The notes below the pieces were generated by a model. It was not told where the DNA came from and ran no database searches. It saw only the letters and a list, made by a program, of their open reading frames with translations. Positions 34,582-43,079 of a stretch of DNA of 64,000 nucleotides are shown here, piece after piece. Source of the stretch: Paracoccaceae bacterium (GTDB taxonomy: Bacteria; Pseudomonadota; Alphaproteobacteria; Rhodobacterales; Rhodobacteraceae). The stretch's first letter is position 1, and every line of letters begins with the position of its first letter. The position numbers and the translations under genes were made by a program. Location: positions 1 to 64,000 of the forward strand of contig JAPUEK010000005.1 in assembly GCA_027492585.1 (NCBI GenBank), read 5' to 3'.

Positions 34582-35804
34582 AGATCCTCTTCGTCCACCA
34601 GAATTTCCCCGGCCAGTTCCTTTACCTCGCGCCGGAGCTGCTGGCGCGCGGGCATGACTGCAAGGCGCTGACCGATGCCGGCAACACCCGGAGCTCGCCG
34701 GTGGAGATGCTGCGCTACACCCACAAGCCGCAGGCGGTGGAGCCGGCGCAGACCCGGCTCGGCCGCAATTACACGACGATGAGCGACCGCGGCGTCAGCG
34801 TCGCCCGAGCCGCCCTTGCCCTGCGGAAGGCGGGCTATATCCCCGATGTGATCCTCGGCCATTCCGGCTGGGGGGAGACGCTGTTCCTCAAGGAGGTCTG
34901 GCCCGAGGCGAAGCTGATCGTCTATGCGGAATTCTACTACAAGGGGCGCGGCGCCGATGTGGGCTTCGACCGGGAGTTCAGCAACGGCAGCTTCGATCAG
35001 GTGATCATCGCACAGGGGCGGACAACCCATCTCGGTCAGGCGCTGCTTCATGCCGATGCCGGGATCTCGCCGACGCTCTGGCAGGCCTCGACCTATCCGC
35101 CCGCGCTGCGGAAGATGATCGAGGTGATCTTCGACGGGGTGAACACCGCCACCCTGCGCCCCGATCCCGGCGCGCAACTGACCCTGCCGGATGGCCGGGT
35201 GCTGCGCGCGGGCGATGAGGTGCTGACCTTCGTGAACCGCAATCTGGAACCCTATCGCGGCTACCACACCTTCATGCGCGCCCTGCCCGAGGTGATGGCC
35301 GCCCGACCGCAGGCGCAGGTGGTGATCGTCGGCGGCGACGAGGTCAGCTACGGCTCCGCCCCGAAGGACCGGAAAGGCTGGAAGGACATCTTCCTTGACG
35401 AGGTGAAGGACCGTCTGGACCTGTCGCGGGTGCATTTCCTCGGAAAGATCGCCTATCCGCATTTCGTGAGCGTGATGCAGGTCAGCCGCGCCCATGCCTA
35501 TCTGACCTATCCCTTCGTGCTGAGCTGGTCGATGCTGGAGGCGATGGCGGCCGGCTGCCATGTGATCGGCTCGGCCACGGCCCCGGTGCAGGAACTGATC
35601 CGCGACGGGGAAAACGGCACGCTGGTCGATTTCTTCGACGTGCCGGGCTGGTCGCGCGCGCTGACCGAGGCACTCGCCGATCCGCGCCGTTTCGCCGGGT
35701 TGCGCCGCGCCGCGCGCCAGACAGTGATCGACGGCTACGACCTCCACTCCATCTGCCTGCCGCGCATGGTCGCCATGGTGGAGCGGGTGGGGACCGGCGG
35801 TTAG
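34578..35804 (+). CDS. GT4-like glycosyltransferase coupled to yejF
   Basis: A 408-residue family-4-type glycosyltransferase. It begins with [26 protein letters not shown] (GT-B N-domain), has VIFDGVNTATLRPDP at the domain junction and the C-terminal donor-binding part with VGGDEVSYG and AYLTYPFVLSWSMLEAMAAGCHVIGSATAPVQELI (E-x7-E pattern). GTG 34578 overlaps the yejF stop (GTGA) and has GGGGAGG upstream, so it is co-translated with the transporter. Acceptor unknown. Confidence 0.86.
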   Translation: MKILFVHQNFPGQFLYLAPELLARGHDCKALTDAGNTRSSPVEMLRYTHKPQAVEPAQTRLGRNYTTMSDRGVSVARAALALRKAGYIPDVILGHSGWGETLFLKEVWPEAKLIVYAEFYYKGRGADVGFDREFSNGSFDQVIIAQGRTTHLGQALLHADAGISPTLWQASTYPPALRKMIEVIFDGVNTATLRPDPGAQLTLPDGRVLRAGDEVLTFVNRNLEPYRGYHTFMRALPEVMAARPQAQVVIVGGDEVSYGSAPKDRKGWKDIFLDEVKDRLDLSRVHFLGKIAYPHFVSVMQVSRAHAYLTYPFVLSWSMLEAMAAGCHVIGSATAPVQELIRDGENGTLVDFFDVPGWSRALTEALADPRRFAGLRRAARQTVIDGYDLHSICLPRMVAMVERVGTGG

Positions 35805-35827
35805 GCGGGCGCTGCACCCCGTGGCAG

Positions 35828-35894
35828 GCGCCGGAGGGGTTTTGCACCCCTCCGGACCTCCCCGCAGGATATTTGAGGCAAGATGAAGGGGGAA
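35828..35894 (+). repeat. dispersed intergenic repeat, copy B
   Basis: Same hairpin and tail as copy A (18461-18526), differing at only a few bases (TTTGAGG for TTTGGGG). Lies after the glycosyltransferase and before the convergent ltrA. Confidence 0.75.
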
Positions 35895-35953
35895 AGGGCG
35901 GCCCGCATGGATGCGGCGCATCCGGTCTGACTGTCGGCTGGTAGGCCGGGTTC

Positions 35954-37102
35954 TCAGCCCCGGCGCGCGCCTTCGATCCCGCGCAGGGCCGCGATCGCCA
36001 CGAGCCCCGCCGCCGCAACCCAGATCGGCGCGCCCGAAGCCGCCAGCCCCGCCATCACGACCGATCCCAGCAGCAGCAGATGCGCCCGCAATCCACCGCT
36101 GCGGAACCGCTCGCGGATGAACCACAGCCCGAAGAGATAGCCCGCCACCGGCGCCACCGCCCAGCGGGCGGCCTGCGCGGCATCAATCTCCGAATGGCCG
36201 ATGGCCACATCCATCACCGCCCCGAGCCCCGCTGCAAAAAGCGCACCGGAGGCGAAGACGATGATATGGCCGTAGCCCCAGACCAACGCGCGCCGCAGGC
36301 TCGAAGTGTCAAGCTGCTCGGTCTCCATGAAGTAAAGCGCCCAGAGGGTGAAGACGATCACCAGCCCCGAAACCGCCGCGCCGATCAGCGCCGGCTCGAA
36401 ATGGCCCTCGTAGAACTGGCTGAACATCAGCGCGACCGAGACGAGAACCTCCCCCAGCATGATGAGGTTGAGCGAGCCGTAGCGCTCGATCAGGTGATGG
36501 CGGTGCCAGGGTGTCGCGCCCTGCCGCTCGGACAGGACCGGCACCAACAGCTCCACGACGAAGATCGCCGCATAAAGGGTCAGGAACCACGGGCTGCCCG
36601 GCGGGGTGGCGAGATAGAAAAGGCACCAGAGCACCTGCGCCACCGCGATGCCGACGGCATAGGAGACCGCGGTGCGCCGATAGCCGGGGTTCGCCGCCGC
36701 CGCCCTGAGCCAGAGCGCGATCATCCCGATCCGCATGATCACCCAGCCGACAAGCGCAAAGCTGAAATCCATGCTTTCGGCGATCGACCCGACCCCGCCG
36801 GCAAAGATGATCGCCCCGCTCATCACCCCCAGCGTCAGCAGGATGTAAAGCGCGTCGCCATTGTCGAAAGACGAGGCGAACCAGGTGAAGTTCATCCAGG
36901 CCCACCAGATCACCACGAACAGCGCCAGGAAATTGACAAGAAGCCCCGCGCCATGCCCTGCGGAGATCCCGTGATGCAGGCTGAGTGCGACCGCCGCCAC
37001 GGCAATGACGATCACGAGGTCGAAGAACAGCTCGATCTGGGTGGCGGCGCGATGGGCTTCCTTCGGATCACGGGCCAGAAGGGGGCGAAGTCCTCGGGGC
37101 AT
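35954..37102 (-). CDS. low-temperature-requirement A (LtrA) family membrane protein
   Basis: A 382-residue integral membrane protein with about ten apolar helices. The N-terminus has the LtrA signature THxELFFDLV form (ATQIELFFDLVIVIAV), then VVIWWAWMNFTWFASSFDN, and later RHHLIERYGSLNLIMLGEVLVS, which is diagnostic. First linked to growth at low temperature in Listeria; the biochemical role is unknown. Start has GGAGAG upstream. Confidence 0.9.
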   Translation of the reverse strand: MPRGLRPLLARDPKEAHRAATQIELFFDLVIVIAVAAVALSLHHGISAGHGAGLLVNFLALFVVIWWAWMNFTWFASSFDNGDALYILLTLGVMSGAIIFAGGVGSIAESMDFSFALVGWVIMRIGMIALWLRAAAANPGYRRTAVSYAVGIAVAQVLWCLFYLATPPGSPWFLTLYAAIFVVELLVPVLSERQGATPWHRHHLIERYGSLNLIMLGEVLVSVALMFSQFYEGHFEPALIGAAVSGLVIVFTLWALYFMETEQLDTSSLRRALVWGYGHIIVFASGALFAAGLGAVMDVAIGHSEIDAAQAARWAVAPVAGYLFGLWFIRERFRSGGLRAHLLLLGSVVMAGLAASGAPIWVAAAGLVAIAALRGIEGARRG

Positions 37103-37239
37103 CAGTCTCTCCGGTTCGGGATGCAAGCAACAGCGCCACCCTTGCATCGCCCCGGAAAAGAGGAAAGCCCCCCGTTTGGCGCCTCTCCCCGATGCCAGCC
37201 ACCTGCCCTGCCCCGGCAGACATCCGGCACTCCGCGCGC

Positions 37240-37275
37240 GTCGTCATCTTCGCCCGAAGGTCCCCGCCGGAGGTT
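37240..37275. repeat. degenerate copy of the dispersed repeat (G)
   Basis: TCATCTTCGCCCGAAGGTCC followed by CCGCCGGAGG matches the inverse of copy A with the ATATTTG core altered. Lies between the ltrA start and the hemN stop. Weaker than the other copies. Confidence 0.4.
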
Positions 37276-37289
37276 CCGCCGTCACCGCC

Positions 37290-38645
37290 TCAGATCGCGG
37301 CGGAATGCTGCGCCTTCATCTGGTCGTAGGCATCGAAGCTGCGGGCGATCATCCGGGTCAGCGGCCGCGCCTCAAGCGGTACTGTCAGCCCTCCGGCGTC
37401 AAGCTGCACCATCCCGTCGAAGGCTCCCGCCGCGTGGCGCAACATCTCGTCGAGGCGCCCGGCACTCACCGCATGGTCGCGCAGGATCTCGGCGCGGGAG
37501 ATGTGGAAATCGCACATCACCGCCTCGATCAGCCGCGCCCGCAACTTGTCCTCGTCGCTGAAGACATGGCCGCGATGGGTGGAAAAGCGCCCCTCCCGAA
37601 TGGCCTTGATATGCGCCGCGGTCGCCGCCGCATTCTGGGCATAGCCCTGCGGAAAGCGCGAGATCGAAGACGCGCCGAGCCCGACGAGGATCGGCGCGGT
37701 GTCATCGGTATAGCCCTGGAAATTCCGCCGCAGATGGCCGGTGCGCGCCGCCACCGCCAGGCCGTCCTCCGGCCGGGCGAAATGGTCGATGCCGATTTCC
37801 TCATAGCCATCCCAGAGGAACAGTTTCCGCGCCGTCTCGAACAGGCCCAGCCGCTCCTCCGGCGTCGGGATCGTGTCGGAGGGGATCATCTGCTGGCGAC
37901 GGCTCATCCACGGCACATGGGCATAGCCGTAAAGCGCCACGCGGTCGGGGCTCAGCGTCAGCAGCTTCTGGACCGAATCCGAAATCCGCGCGCGGGTCTG
38001 GTGCGGCAGCCCGAAGAGGATGTCGGCATTGAGGCTTTTCACCCCCCGGTCGCGGATCATCCCGGCAACGCGCTCGGTCAGGGCGTAGCTCTGCTCGCGG
38101 CCGATGGCCTTCTGGATCTCCGGGTCGAAATCCTGCACCCCGATGGAGGCGCGGTTCATCCCGCTGCCGATCAGCGCGTCGAGCCGCTCCGCGTCGATCT
38201 CGTTCGGGTCGATTTCCACCGAAAACTCGGCACCCTCGGCCAGCGGAACGGTCTCGAAGATCCGCGCCGAGAGGTCGCGCATCATGTCGGCGGGCATCAG
38301 CGTCGGCGTGCCGCCGCCCCAATGCAGGCGCGACAGGCTGACCCCTGCCGGCAAATGGCGCTTCAGCAGTGCGATTTCCGCCTTCAGCACCTCGGCATAG
38401 GCCCGCACCGGCTCCTCCGAGGAGGTGCCTTGCGTCCGGCAGGCGCAGAACCAGCACAACCTGCGGCAGAATGGCACATGCAGGTAAAGCGAGATCCGCG
38501 CGCCGGGCGGAATCGCCTCGATCCAGCCAGCAAAACCTGCCCCATCCACGCCGCCCGTGAATTGCGGTGCCGTGGGGTAAGAGGTGTATCTTGGCACACG
38601 GGCGTCAAAAAGCCCCAGCCGCGCGAGTTGCGAGTTCCGGTCCAT
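37290..38645 (-). CDS. hemN: oxygen-independent coproporphyrinogen III oxidase
   Basis: A 451-residue radical-SAM enzyme that decarboxylates coproporphyrinogen III during anaerobic heme and bacteriochlorophyll synthesis. It starts near ARLGLFDARVPRYTSYPTAP, the HemN lead, and has the CX3CX2C cluster in HVPFCRRLCWFCAC, the GGGTPTLM loop and the HFARPEDGLAVAARTG-NFQGYTDD region that marks true HemN rather than HemW. ATG 38660 in frame would add five residues. Divergent from fnrL with an FNR box between, so oxygen control is expected. Confidence 0.95.
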   Translation of the reverse strand: MDRNSQLARLGLFDARVPRYTSYPTAPQFTGGVDGAGFAGWIEAIPPGARISLYLHVPFCRRLCWFCACRTQGTSSEEPVRAYAEVLKAEIALLKRHLPAGVSLSRLHWGGGTPTLMPADMMRDLSARIFETVPLAEGAEFSVEIDPNEIDAERLDALIGSGMNRASIGVQDFDPEIQKAIGREQSYALTERVAGMIRDRGVKSLNADILFGLPHQTRARISDSVQKLLTLSPDRVALYGYAHVPWMSRRQQMIPSDTIPTPEERLGLFETARKLFLWDGYEEIGIDHFARPEDGLAVAARTGHLRRNFQGYTDDTAPILVGLGASSISRFPQGYAQNAAATAAHIKAIREGRFSTHRGHVFSDEDKLRARLIEAVMCDFHISRAEILRDHAVSAGRLDEMLRHAAGAFDGMVQLDAGGLTVPLEARPLTRMIARSFDAYDQMKAQHSAAI

Positions 38646-38678
38646 TCCCCTATCTTGCATGAAGGGGTCAGGTAATCC

Positions 38679-38692
38679 TTGACCCAGATCAA
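38679..38692. promoter_or_regulatory. FNR-type box between hemN and fnrL
   Basis: TTGAC-CCAG-ATCAA differs from the consensus TTGAT-N4-ATCAA by one base. It lies 14 bases upstream of the fnrL start and about 34 upstream of the hemN start. FnrL is known to activate hemN and to regulate its own gene in Rhodobacter, so FnrL is the likely binder. Closeness to both start codons suggests short leaders. Confidence 0.82.
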
Positions 38693-38705
38693 CCGGAAAG
38701 ACCGC

Positions 38706-39452
38706 ATGACCACGCAGGATCTCCAGCTTCTGGCCCACGACTGCGGCACATGCCCGATCCGGCATCGTGCTGTCTGCGCGCGCTGTGAAAGCACGGAACT
38801 CGCGCGGCTGGAACAGATCAAGTATTACCGCAGCTTCCAGGCGGGCCAGACGGTGGTTTGGTCCGGGGACCGGATGGATTTCGTCGCCTCGGTGGTCTCG
38901 GGCATCGCCACGCTGACCCAGACGATGGAAGATGGCCGGCGCCAGATGGTCGGCCTTCTGCTGCCCTCCGATTTCGTCGGACGTCCGGGGCGGTCCTCGG
39001 CGGCCTATGACGTGACCGCGACGACCGATCTCGTCATGTGCTGCTTCCGCAAGAAGCCCTTTGAAGAGATGATGGCCTCGACCCCGCATATCGCCCAGCG
39101 GCTTCTGGAAATGACGCTGGACGAGCTGGATGCGGCGCGGGAATGGATGCTGCTCCTCGGCCGCAAGACGGCGCGGGAAAAGATTGCGAGCCTTCTGTCG
39201 ATCATCGCCCGCCGCGATGCCGGGCTGAAGCTGCGTCAGGCGAAAGGCTCATTGGTTTTCGATCTGCCGCTGACACGGGAAGAAATGGCCGATTATCTCG
39301 GTCTCACGCTTGAAACCGTCAGCCGCCAGATGAGTGCGCTGAAGCGCGACGGGGTGATTGCCCTCGAAGGCAAGCGCCATGTGATCGTGCCGGATTTCGA
39401 CCGCCTGCTGGAAGAGACCGGCGACGATTCCGACGGCGGCTATCTCAACTGA
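38706..39452 (+). CDS. fnrL: FNR-family oxygen-sensing transcription regulator FnrL
   Basis: A 248-residue Crp/Fnr protein, the same length as Rhodobacter FnrL. N-terminal cysteines C13, C16, C24 and C27 (DCGTCPIRHRAVCARC) and C112/C113 offer the ligands for an oxygen-labile [4Fe-4S] cluster. Then a cyclic-nucleotide-type beta roll, a dimerisation helix (LLEMTLDELDAAREWMLLLG) and the DNA-binding helix ETVSRQMSALKRDG, with E-x2-S-R as in FNR. ATG 38706 follows GGAAAG; the longer frame starts inside the FNR box. Confidence 0.96.
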   Translation: MTTQDLQLLAHDCGTCPIRHRAVCARCESTELARLEQIKYYRSFQAGQTVVWSGDRMDFVASVVSGIATLTQTMEDGRRQMVGLLLPSDFVGRPGRSSAAYDVTATTDLVMCCFRKKPFEEMMASTPHIAQRLLEMTLDELDAAREWMLLLGRKTAREKIASLLSIIARRDAGLKLRQAKGSLVFDLPLTREEMADYLGLTLETVSRQMSALKRDGVIALEGKRHVIVPDFDRLLEETGDDSDGGYLN

Positions 39453-39469
39453 TCCTTGCCCGGCCGGCC

Positions 39470-39865
39470 CTATTGGGACCGGCAGGAGCGCCCTTTGCCG
39501 AGCACGGTGCAGATCGTGCTGATCTGCGGCGGGATGAGGGTGGAGGGCGGCTCGCCCTTGGCCCCCCGGAAGGGGAATTCCGGCAGCTTGCCGTCGCTGC
39601 GGCCGCAGAGGAAGGTCATCGAATACCAGGTGACGCCGCCGGCAAAGACATCGGAGACCAGCGTGCCGGAATGGCTTTCGCTGTCGATGACCTGATAGCT
39701 GCCGTCGCAATATTTCGCCGCCTCGTTCATGCAGCGGTTCGGGTTGCGGCTGCATTTGACGAAATCCACCGTCACACCCGAAGGCGCGTCGATCTGCGAC
39801 ACGCGGTCGGCCAGGGCCGGGGCGGCAAGGCTGCACAGGAAGAGGGCGAGGAGGATGCGCCGCAT
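39470..39865 (-). CDS. secreted cysteine-containing hypothetical protein
   Basis: A 131-residue protein with signal peptide MRRILLALFLCSLAAPALA, cut before DRVSQ. The mature part has six cysteines (KCSRNPNRC, KYC, FLC, TIC, SC), suggesting periplasmic disulfides. No family recognised. Converges on fnrL with 17 bases between. Confidence 0.7.
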   Translation of the reverse strand: MRRILLALFLCSLAAPALADRVSQIDAPSGVTVDFVKCSRNPNRCMNEAAKYCDGSYQVIDSESHSGTLVSDVFAGGVTWYSMTFLCGRSDGKLPEFPFRGAKGEPPSTLIPPQISTICTVLGKGRSCRSQ

Positions 39866-40325
39866 GGGGACTGCTCTTTCAAGACTTTTGCGGCGGTTTA
39901 GCCTGTTCGGCCCGAGGGGGGAAGGCCGCAGCCTCCATGCGCCCCGTCACGGGCGGAGCCTTGCCGGAGCTGCGGTTGGCCGTTCACGCCGCTGAAGCAT
40001 TGGCGGGGCGGCGGGGGCGAATCGGGGCGGGACCCCGGCCCCTCTCCCTGCGGAAAAGTGCTGCATCCGCCAGTCCGCTCCGCGCGACGACCCTCCGCTT
40101 GGCCGCCGCCCGGAAATCCTGACAATTATTCTCTAATTTCGGGGCGTGACCCGCCTCCGGCCGGATTTTGATCTTGTCCCCCGCACTGGTTGCCGTAAAA
40201 GTGCCGCGCGCCATGCCCGCCTTTCCATCCGCCAGCAGGTCGCTGACAGGTCGCTGAGCGGCTGCCGGCAGGGCTGGTAGCCAGAGGACAGACCGGTCCC
40301 ATGGATCGTTGATTGGGTTGGACGC
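39866..40325. other. intergenic region upstream of exbB
   Basis: 460 bases with no supported gene. It contains an AT-rich palindrome AATTA-TTCTC-TAATT (40124-40138), about 190 bases before exbB. That is the sort of site used by iron-responsive regulators (Irr, RirA, Fur-like), though it matches no consensus exactly. Frames across it are Pro/Arg-rich shadows. Confidence 0.4.
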
Positions 40326-41414
40326 ATGACATCGCGCAAACAGGAACTGATCGGGCGCAAGGCCCTTGGAATGGTGTATGCGCTTGCCGCGTCACTGACG
40401 CTGCTGGCCGCGCCCCTTGCCGCCCAGCAAAGCCCGGACGCCGCCCCTCCGGTCGTCTCCGGCGAGGCTCCGGCGACGCTCAGCACGCCAGGCAGCGACA
40501 GCGCCCCGACCCTGCCGCAGGCCGATACCAGCAGCCCCTCCGTGAGCCCCTCCGTGAGCCCCTCTGCCGAGACGCCCGCAACCGGGGCCGCGCCCGTGGT
40601 TCCCTCCACCGACAGCGCCACGACCCCGCCGGCGGCAGAGACGCCCGCGACCGGAACTCCGGGGACCACGCCCCCGGCAACCGGAACAGAGACGGCCCCC
40701 GCCCCTCCGTCGCCGGCCAATCCCCATGCCGCTGGTGGCGCCGCGCCGCTTTCGCCGCTGAGCATGTATCACGCCGCGCATTGGATCGTGAAAGCGGTCA
40801 TGCTGTCGCTGATCTTCGCCTGTTTCGTGACCTGGACGGTCTTCCTCTTCAAGACGGTCGAGCTTGCCATCGCCACCCGCCGCCTGCGTGCCACCCGCCG
40901 CCGCATCGAAAGTGCCGAAAGCCTTGCCACGGTTCAGGGCGCGCTCTCGGGCAAGACCGACCCCGCCGCCTTCATGGTCGCCGCCGCGGCCGAAGAACTG
41001 CGCCGCTCCGCCCCTGCCCTCGAACCCGCCGGGGTGAAGGAGCGTGTCGCCTCCCTCCTCACCCAGACCGAGGCGCAGGCCGCCCGCCATCTGCGCCGCG
41101 GCACCGGGCTTCTGGCCACCATCGGCTCCACGGCGCCCTTCGTCGGCCTCTTCGGGACGGTCTGGGGGATCATGAACTCCTTCATCGCCATCGCCGAGAC
41201 CAAGACGACCAACCTCGCCGTCGTGGCCCCCGGCATCGCCGAGGCGCTGCTCGCAACCGCCATCGGCCTCGTCGCGGCCATCCCGGCGGTGATCATCTAC
41301 AACCTCTTCTCCCGCGCCATCGGCGCCTACCGGCAGGGCCTCGGCGATGCCGCCTCGGGGATCGCGCGCCTCGTGAGCCGCGATCTCGACCGCGGCCTGC
41401 GGACGGGGGGCTGA
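40326..41414 (+). CDS. exbB: TonB-system biopolymer transport protein ExbB
   Basis: A 362-residue inner-membrane proton-channel subunit. After a signal-like helix ([15 protein letters not shown]) comes a Pro/Thr/Ser-rich periplasmic stretch of about 100 residues with a short internal tandem repeat (SPSVSPS). Then the MotA/ExbB domain: helix [19 protein letters not shown], a cytoplasmic loop and two late helices containing [13 protein letters not shown] and [20 protein letters not shown]. Long periplasmic leads are common in alphaproteobacterial ExbB. First gene of exbB-exbD-tonB. Confidence 0.92.
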   Translation: MTSRKQELIGRKALGMVYALAASLTLLAAPLAAQQSPDAAPPVVSGEAPATLSTPGSDSAPTLPQADTSSPSVSPSVSPSAETPATGAAPVVPSTDSATTPPAAETPATGTPGTTPPATGTETAPAPPSPANPHAAGGAAPLSPLSMYHAAHWIVKAVMLSLIFACFVTWTVFLFKTVELAIATRRLRATRRRIESAESLATVQGALSGKTDPAAFMVAAAAEELRRSAPALEPAGVKERVASLLTQTEAQAARHLRRGTGLLATIGSTAPFVGLFGTVWGIMNSFIAIAETKTTNLAVVAPGIAEALLATAIGLVAAIPAVIIYNLFSRAIGAYRQGLGDAASGIARLVSRDLDRGLRTGG

Positions 41415-41417
41415 GCC

Positions 41418-41846
41418 ATGGCCGGCGGCATCCAGGACGATGATGGCGAGGAAATCCATGACATCAACGTCACGCCCTTCATCGACGTGATGCTGGTGCT
41501 GCTGATCATCTTCATGGTCGCGGCCCCGCTGTCCACCGTCGATGTGCCGGTGGATCTGCCCGGCTCGACCGCCGCCGCCTCCGACCGGCCGGAGGAGCCG
41601 ATCTACCTCACCCTCGGCCGCGATCTCACCGTGACACTGGCGCAGACCGAAGTGCCGAGGGAGGCGCTCGCCGCCGCCCTCGACATCGCCAGCAAAGGCA
41701 ACCGCGAGGAACGCATCTACCTGCGCGCCGATGCGACCGTCGCCTATGGCGACCTGACGGAGCTGATGAACAGCCTGCGCGATGCGGGCTATCTGAAGGT
41801 CGCTCTCGTGGGCATGGATGCGGCACCTGCGGGGGCTGCGCCATGA
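41418..41846 (+). CDS. exbD: biopolymer transport protein ExbD
   Basis: A 142-residue protein with a single N-terminal helix. [19 protein letters not shown] carries the essential proton-path Asp, followed by the periplasmic domain ending [12 protein letters not shown]. Forms the energising complex with ExbB and TonB. Three bases after exbB; its stop overlaps the tonB start by four bases. Confidence 0.93.
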   Translation: MAGGIQDDDGEEIHDINVTPFIDVMLVLLIIFMVAAPLSTVDVPVDLPGSTAAASDRPEEPIYLTLGRDLTVTLAQTEVPREALAAALDIASKGNREERIYLRADATVAYGDLTELMNSLRDAGYLKVALVGMDAAPAGAAP

Positions 41847-42736
41847 CCGGACCGGCGGGAGATCGGGGCCGAGGAGATCGCCCCGGCATCCGCAGCGGCG
41901 ACTGGGCCAGCCTCGCGGCGCGGGCCAATGTCGGCGGCTGGACCGCCGCCGCCGCCGCGACCGCCGCGCTGATCCTTGCCGGAGCCTTCATCGCCCATCA
42001 CGCCCTCGCCGATGAAGGCGAGGACAAGGGCAAGGAAGAGGCGATCCTCATCGACCTCGCGCCGCCCTCGCCCGCCCTTCTCGCCTTGCCGCCCCCGCCG
42101 CCGCCCGCGCCGGAGGCGGAACCGGAAAAGCTGGACCAGCCCGAACCCGACGCCGCCCCGGAACAACCGGCCGCCGAGGACACGCCGGAACTGGCCGAAC
42201 TAGAAGAGATGGAACCCGATCTCTCCGAAGCCCTGCCGGAGCCGGTCATCGACCCTCTGCCGCTGCCCGAGCCCGAACCGAAACCGGAGCCCAAACCGGA
42301 CCCCAAGCCAGAGCCGAAACCCAAGCCGAAGGCCAAGGAAAAGACCCCCGAAAAGCCCAAGGCCGAGAAGCCGAAGAAGAAGGCCGCCCAGGCCCCCGCC
42401 CCCAATGCCCCCGAGGCCCAGCCAGCCGCCAAGGCCTCTGCCCCCCTTCCCAAGGGGCGCGAGCAGGATCTGAAAGCGAAATGGGGCAACGGCATCCGCG
42501 CCCGCGTGCAGCGCCGCTCCGCCTCCAGCGGGGCCGGCAGAGGCACGGTGACGGTGAGCCTCACCGTCTCGCGCAGCGGCCAGTTGAGCAAGGCCTGGGT
42601 CTCCGCCTCCTCCGGCAATGCGAAACTCGACGCCGCCGCCGTGAAAGCGGTGAAATCCGCTGCCCCCTTCAAGGCCGCCCCGGAGGGTCTGACCGACTCC
42701 AGCTACTCTTTCTCCCTGCCGATCACCTTCGACTGA
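41843..42736 (+). CDS. tonB: energy transducer TonB
   Basis: A 297-residue protein. An N-terminal membrane helix ([18 protein letters not shown]) is followed by a long Pro/Glu/Lys spacer (about 65-190, [19 protein letters not shown]) that spans the periplasm. The C-terminal TonB domain has [43 protein letters not shown]. Couples the proton gradient to outer-membrane iron or heme receptors, none of which is in the window. Confidence 0.92.
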   Translation: MTGPAGDRGRGDRPGIRSGDWASLAARANVGGWTAAAAATAALILAGAFIAHHALADEGEDKGKEEAILIDLAPPSPALLALPPPPPPAPEAEPEKLDQPEPDAAPEQPAAEDTPELAELEEMEPDLSEALPEPVIDPLPLPEPEPKPEPKPDPKPEPKPKPKAKEKTPEKPKAEKPKKKAAQAPAPNAPEAQPAAKASAPLPKGREQDLKAKWGNGIRARVQRRSASSGAGRGTVTVSLTVSRSGQLSKAWVSASSGNAKLDAAAVKAVKSAAPFKAAPEGLTDSSYSFSLPITFD

Positions 42737-42740
42737 TGGA

Positions 42741-42766
42741 AAAGGCCCGCCGGAGGGCGGGCCTTT
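42741..42766. terminator. terminator hairpin after exbBD-tonB
   Basis: Perfect 11-bp stem AAAGGCCCGCC / GGCGGGCCTTT around GGAG, five bases after the tonB stop. Symmetry with A- and T-tracts at both sides lets it serve both this operon and the small gene coming from the right. Confidence 0.85.
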
Positions 42767-42798
42767 CAGAAGCTTGCGTCAGCCTGTGAATATGCGGC

Positions 42799-42876
42799 TC
42801 AGAAATAGCCGAAGTAATAAAGCAGGATGATGGCAAAGAGCGGCACCCCGAGAAACCAGGCGATAATCCCTTTCAT
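42799..42876 (-). CDS. 25-residue single-helix membrane peptide
   Basis: MKGIIAWFLGVPLFAIILLYYFGYF is given here in part: start MKGIIAWFLGVP, end ILLYYFGYF. It is one apolar helix, with a perfect AAGGAGG site six bases before the ATG and the shared terminator hairpin after the stop. Too short for gene finders; the strong site is the main support. Similar IAWFLGVPL peptides seem familiar from other proteobacteria, but their role is unknown. Confidence 0.72.
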   Translation of the reverse strand: MKGIIAWFLGVPLFAIILLYYFGYF

Positions 42877-43003
42877 TCGAACCTCCTTGGTTGACCCTTC
42901 TAAGCTAGGGCTCCCCGGAAATTTGTCCAGATCCTGAGCGGAAAATCGCCAAACGAGCACCTCCGCCCGAGCGGCACCGGGAACGCCCCCTCCCATCCAC
43001 TGT

Positions 43004-43031
43004 GTTCAAATATCCCCGCCGGAGGCCCCGG
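43004..43031. repeat. dispersed intergenic repeat, half copy E
   Basis: GTTCAAATATCCCCGCCGGA followed by GGCCCCGG: one arm of the repeat, 50 bases after the ettA stop, between it and the 25-residue gene. Confidence 0.65.
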
Positions 43032-43079
43032 CCAATGCCGGAAGCCCCCTCGGCAGGAAAGGGCGGCCCCGCCGGCAGA

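Noticed and set aside
40533-40572. Short tandem repeat in exbB (SPSVSPS codons)
   Set aside because: Two near-identical 15-base units in a Pro/Ser-rich linker; ordinary low-complexity coding sequence.
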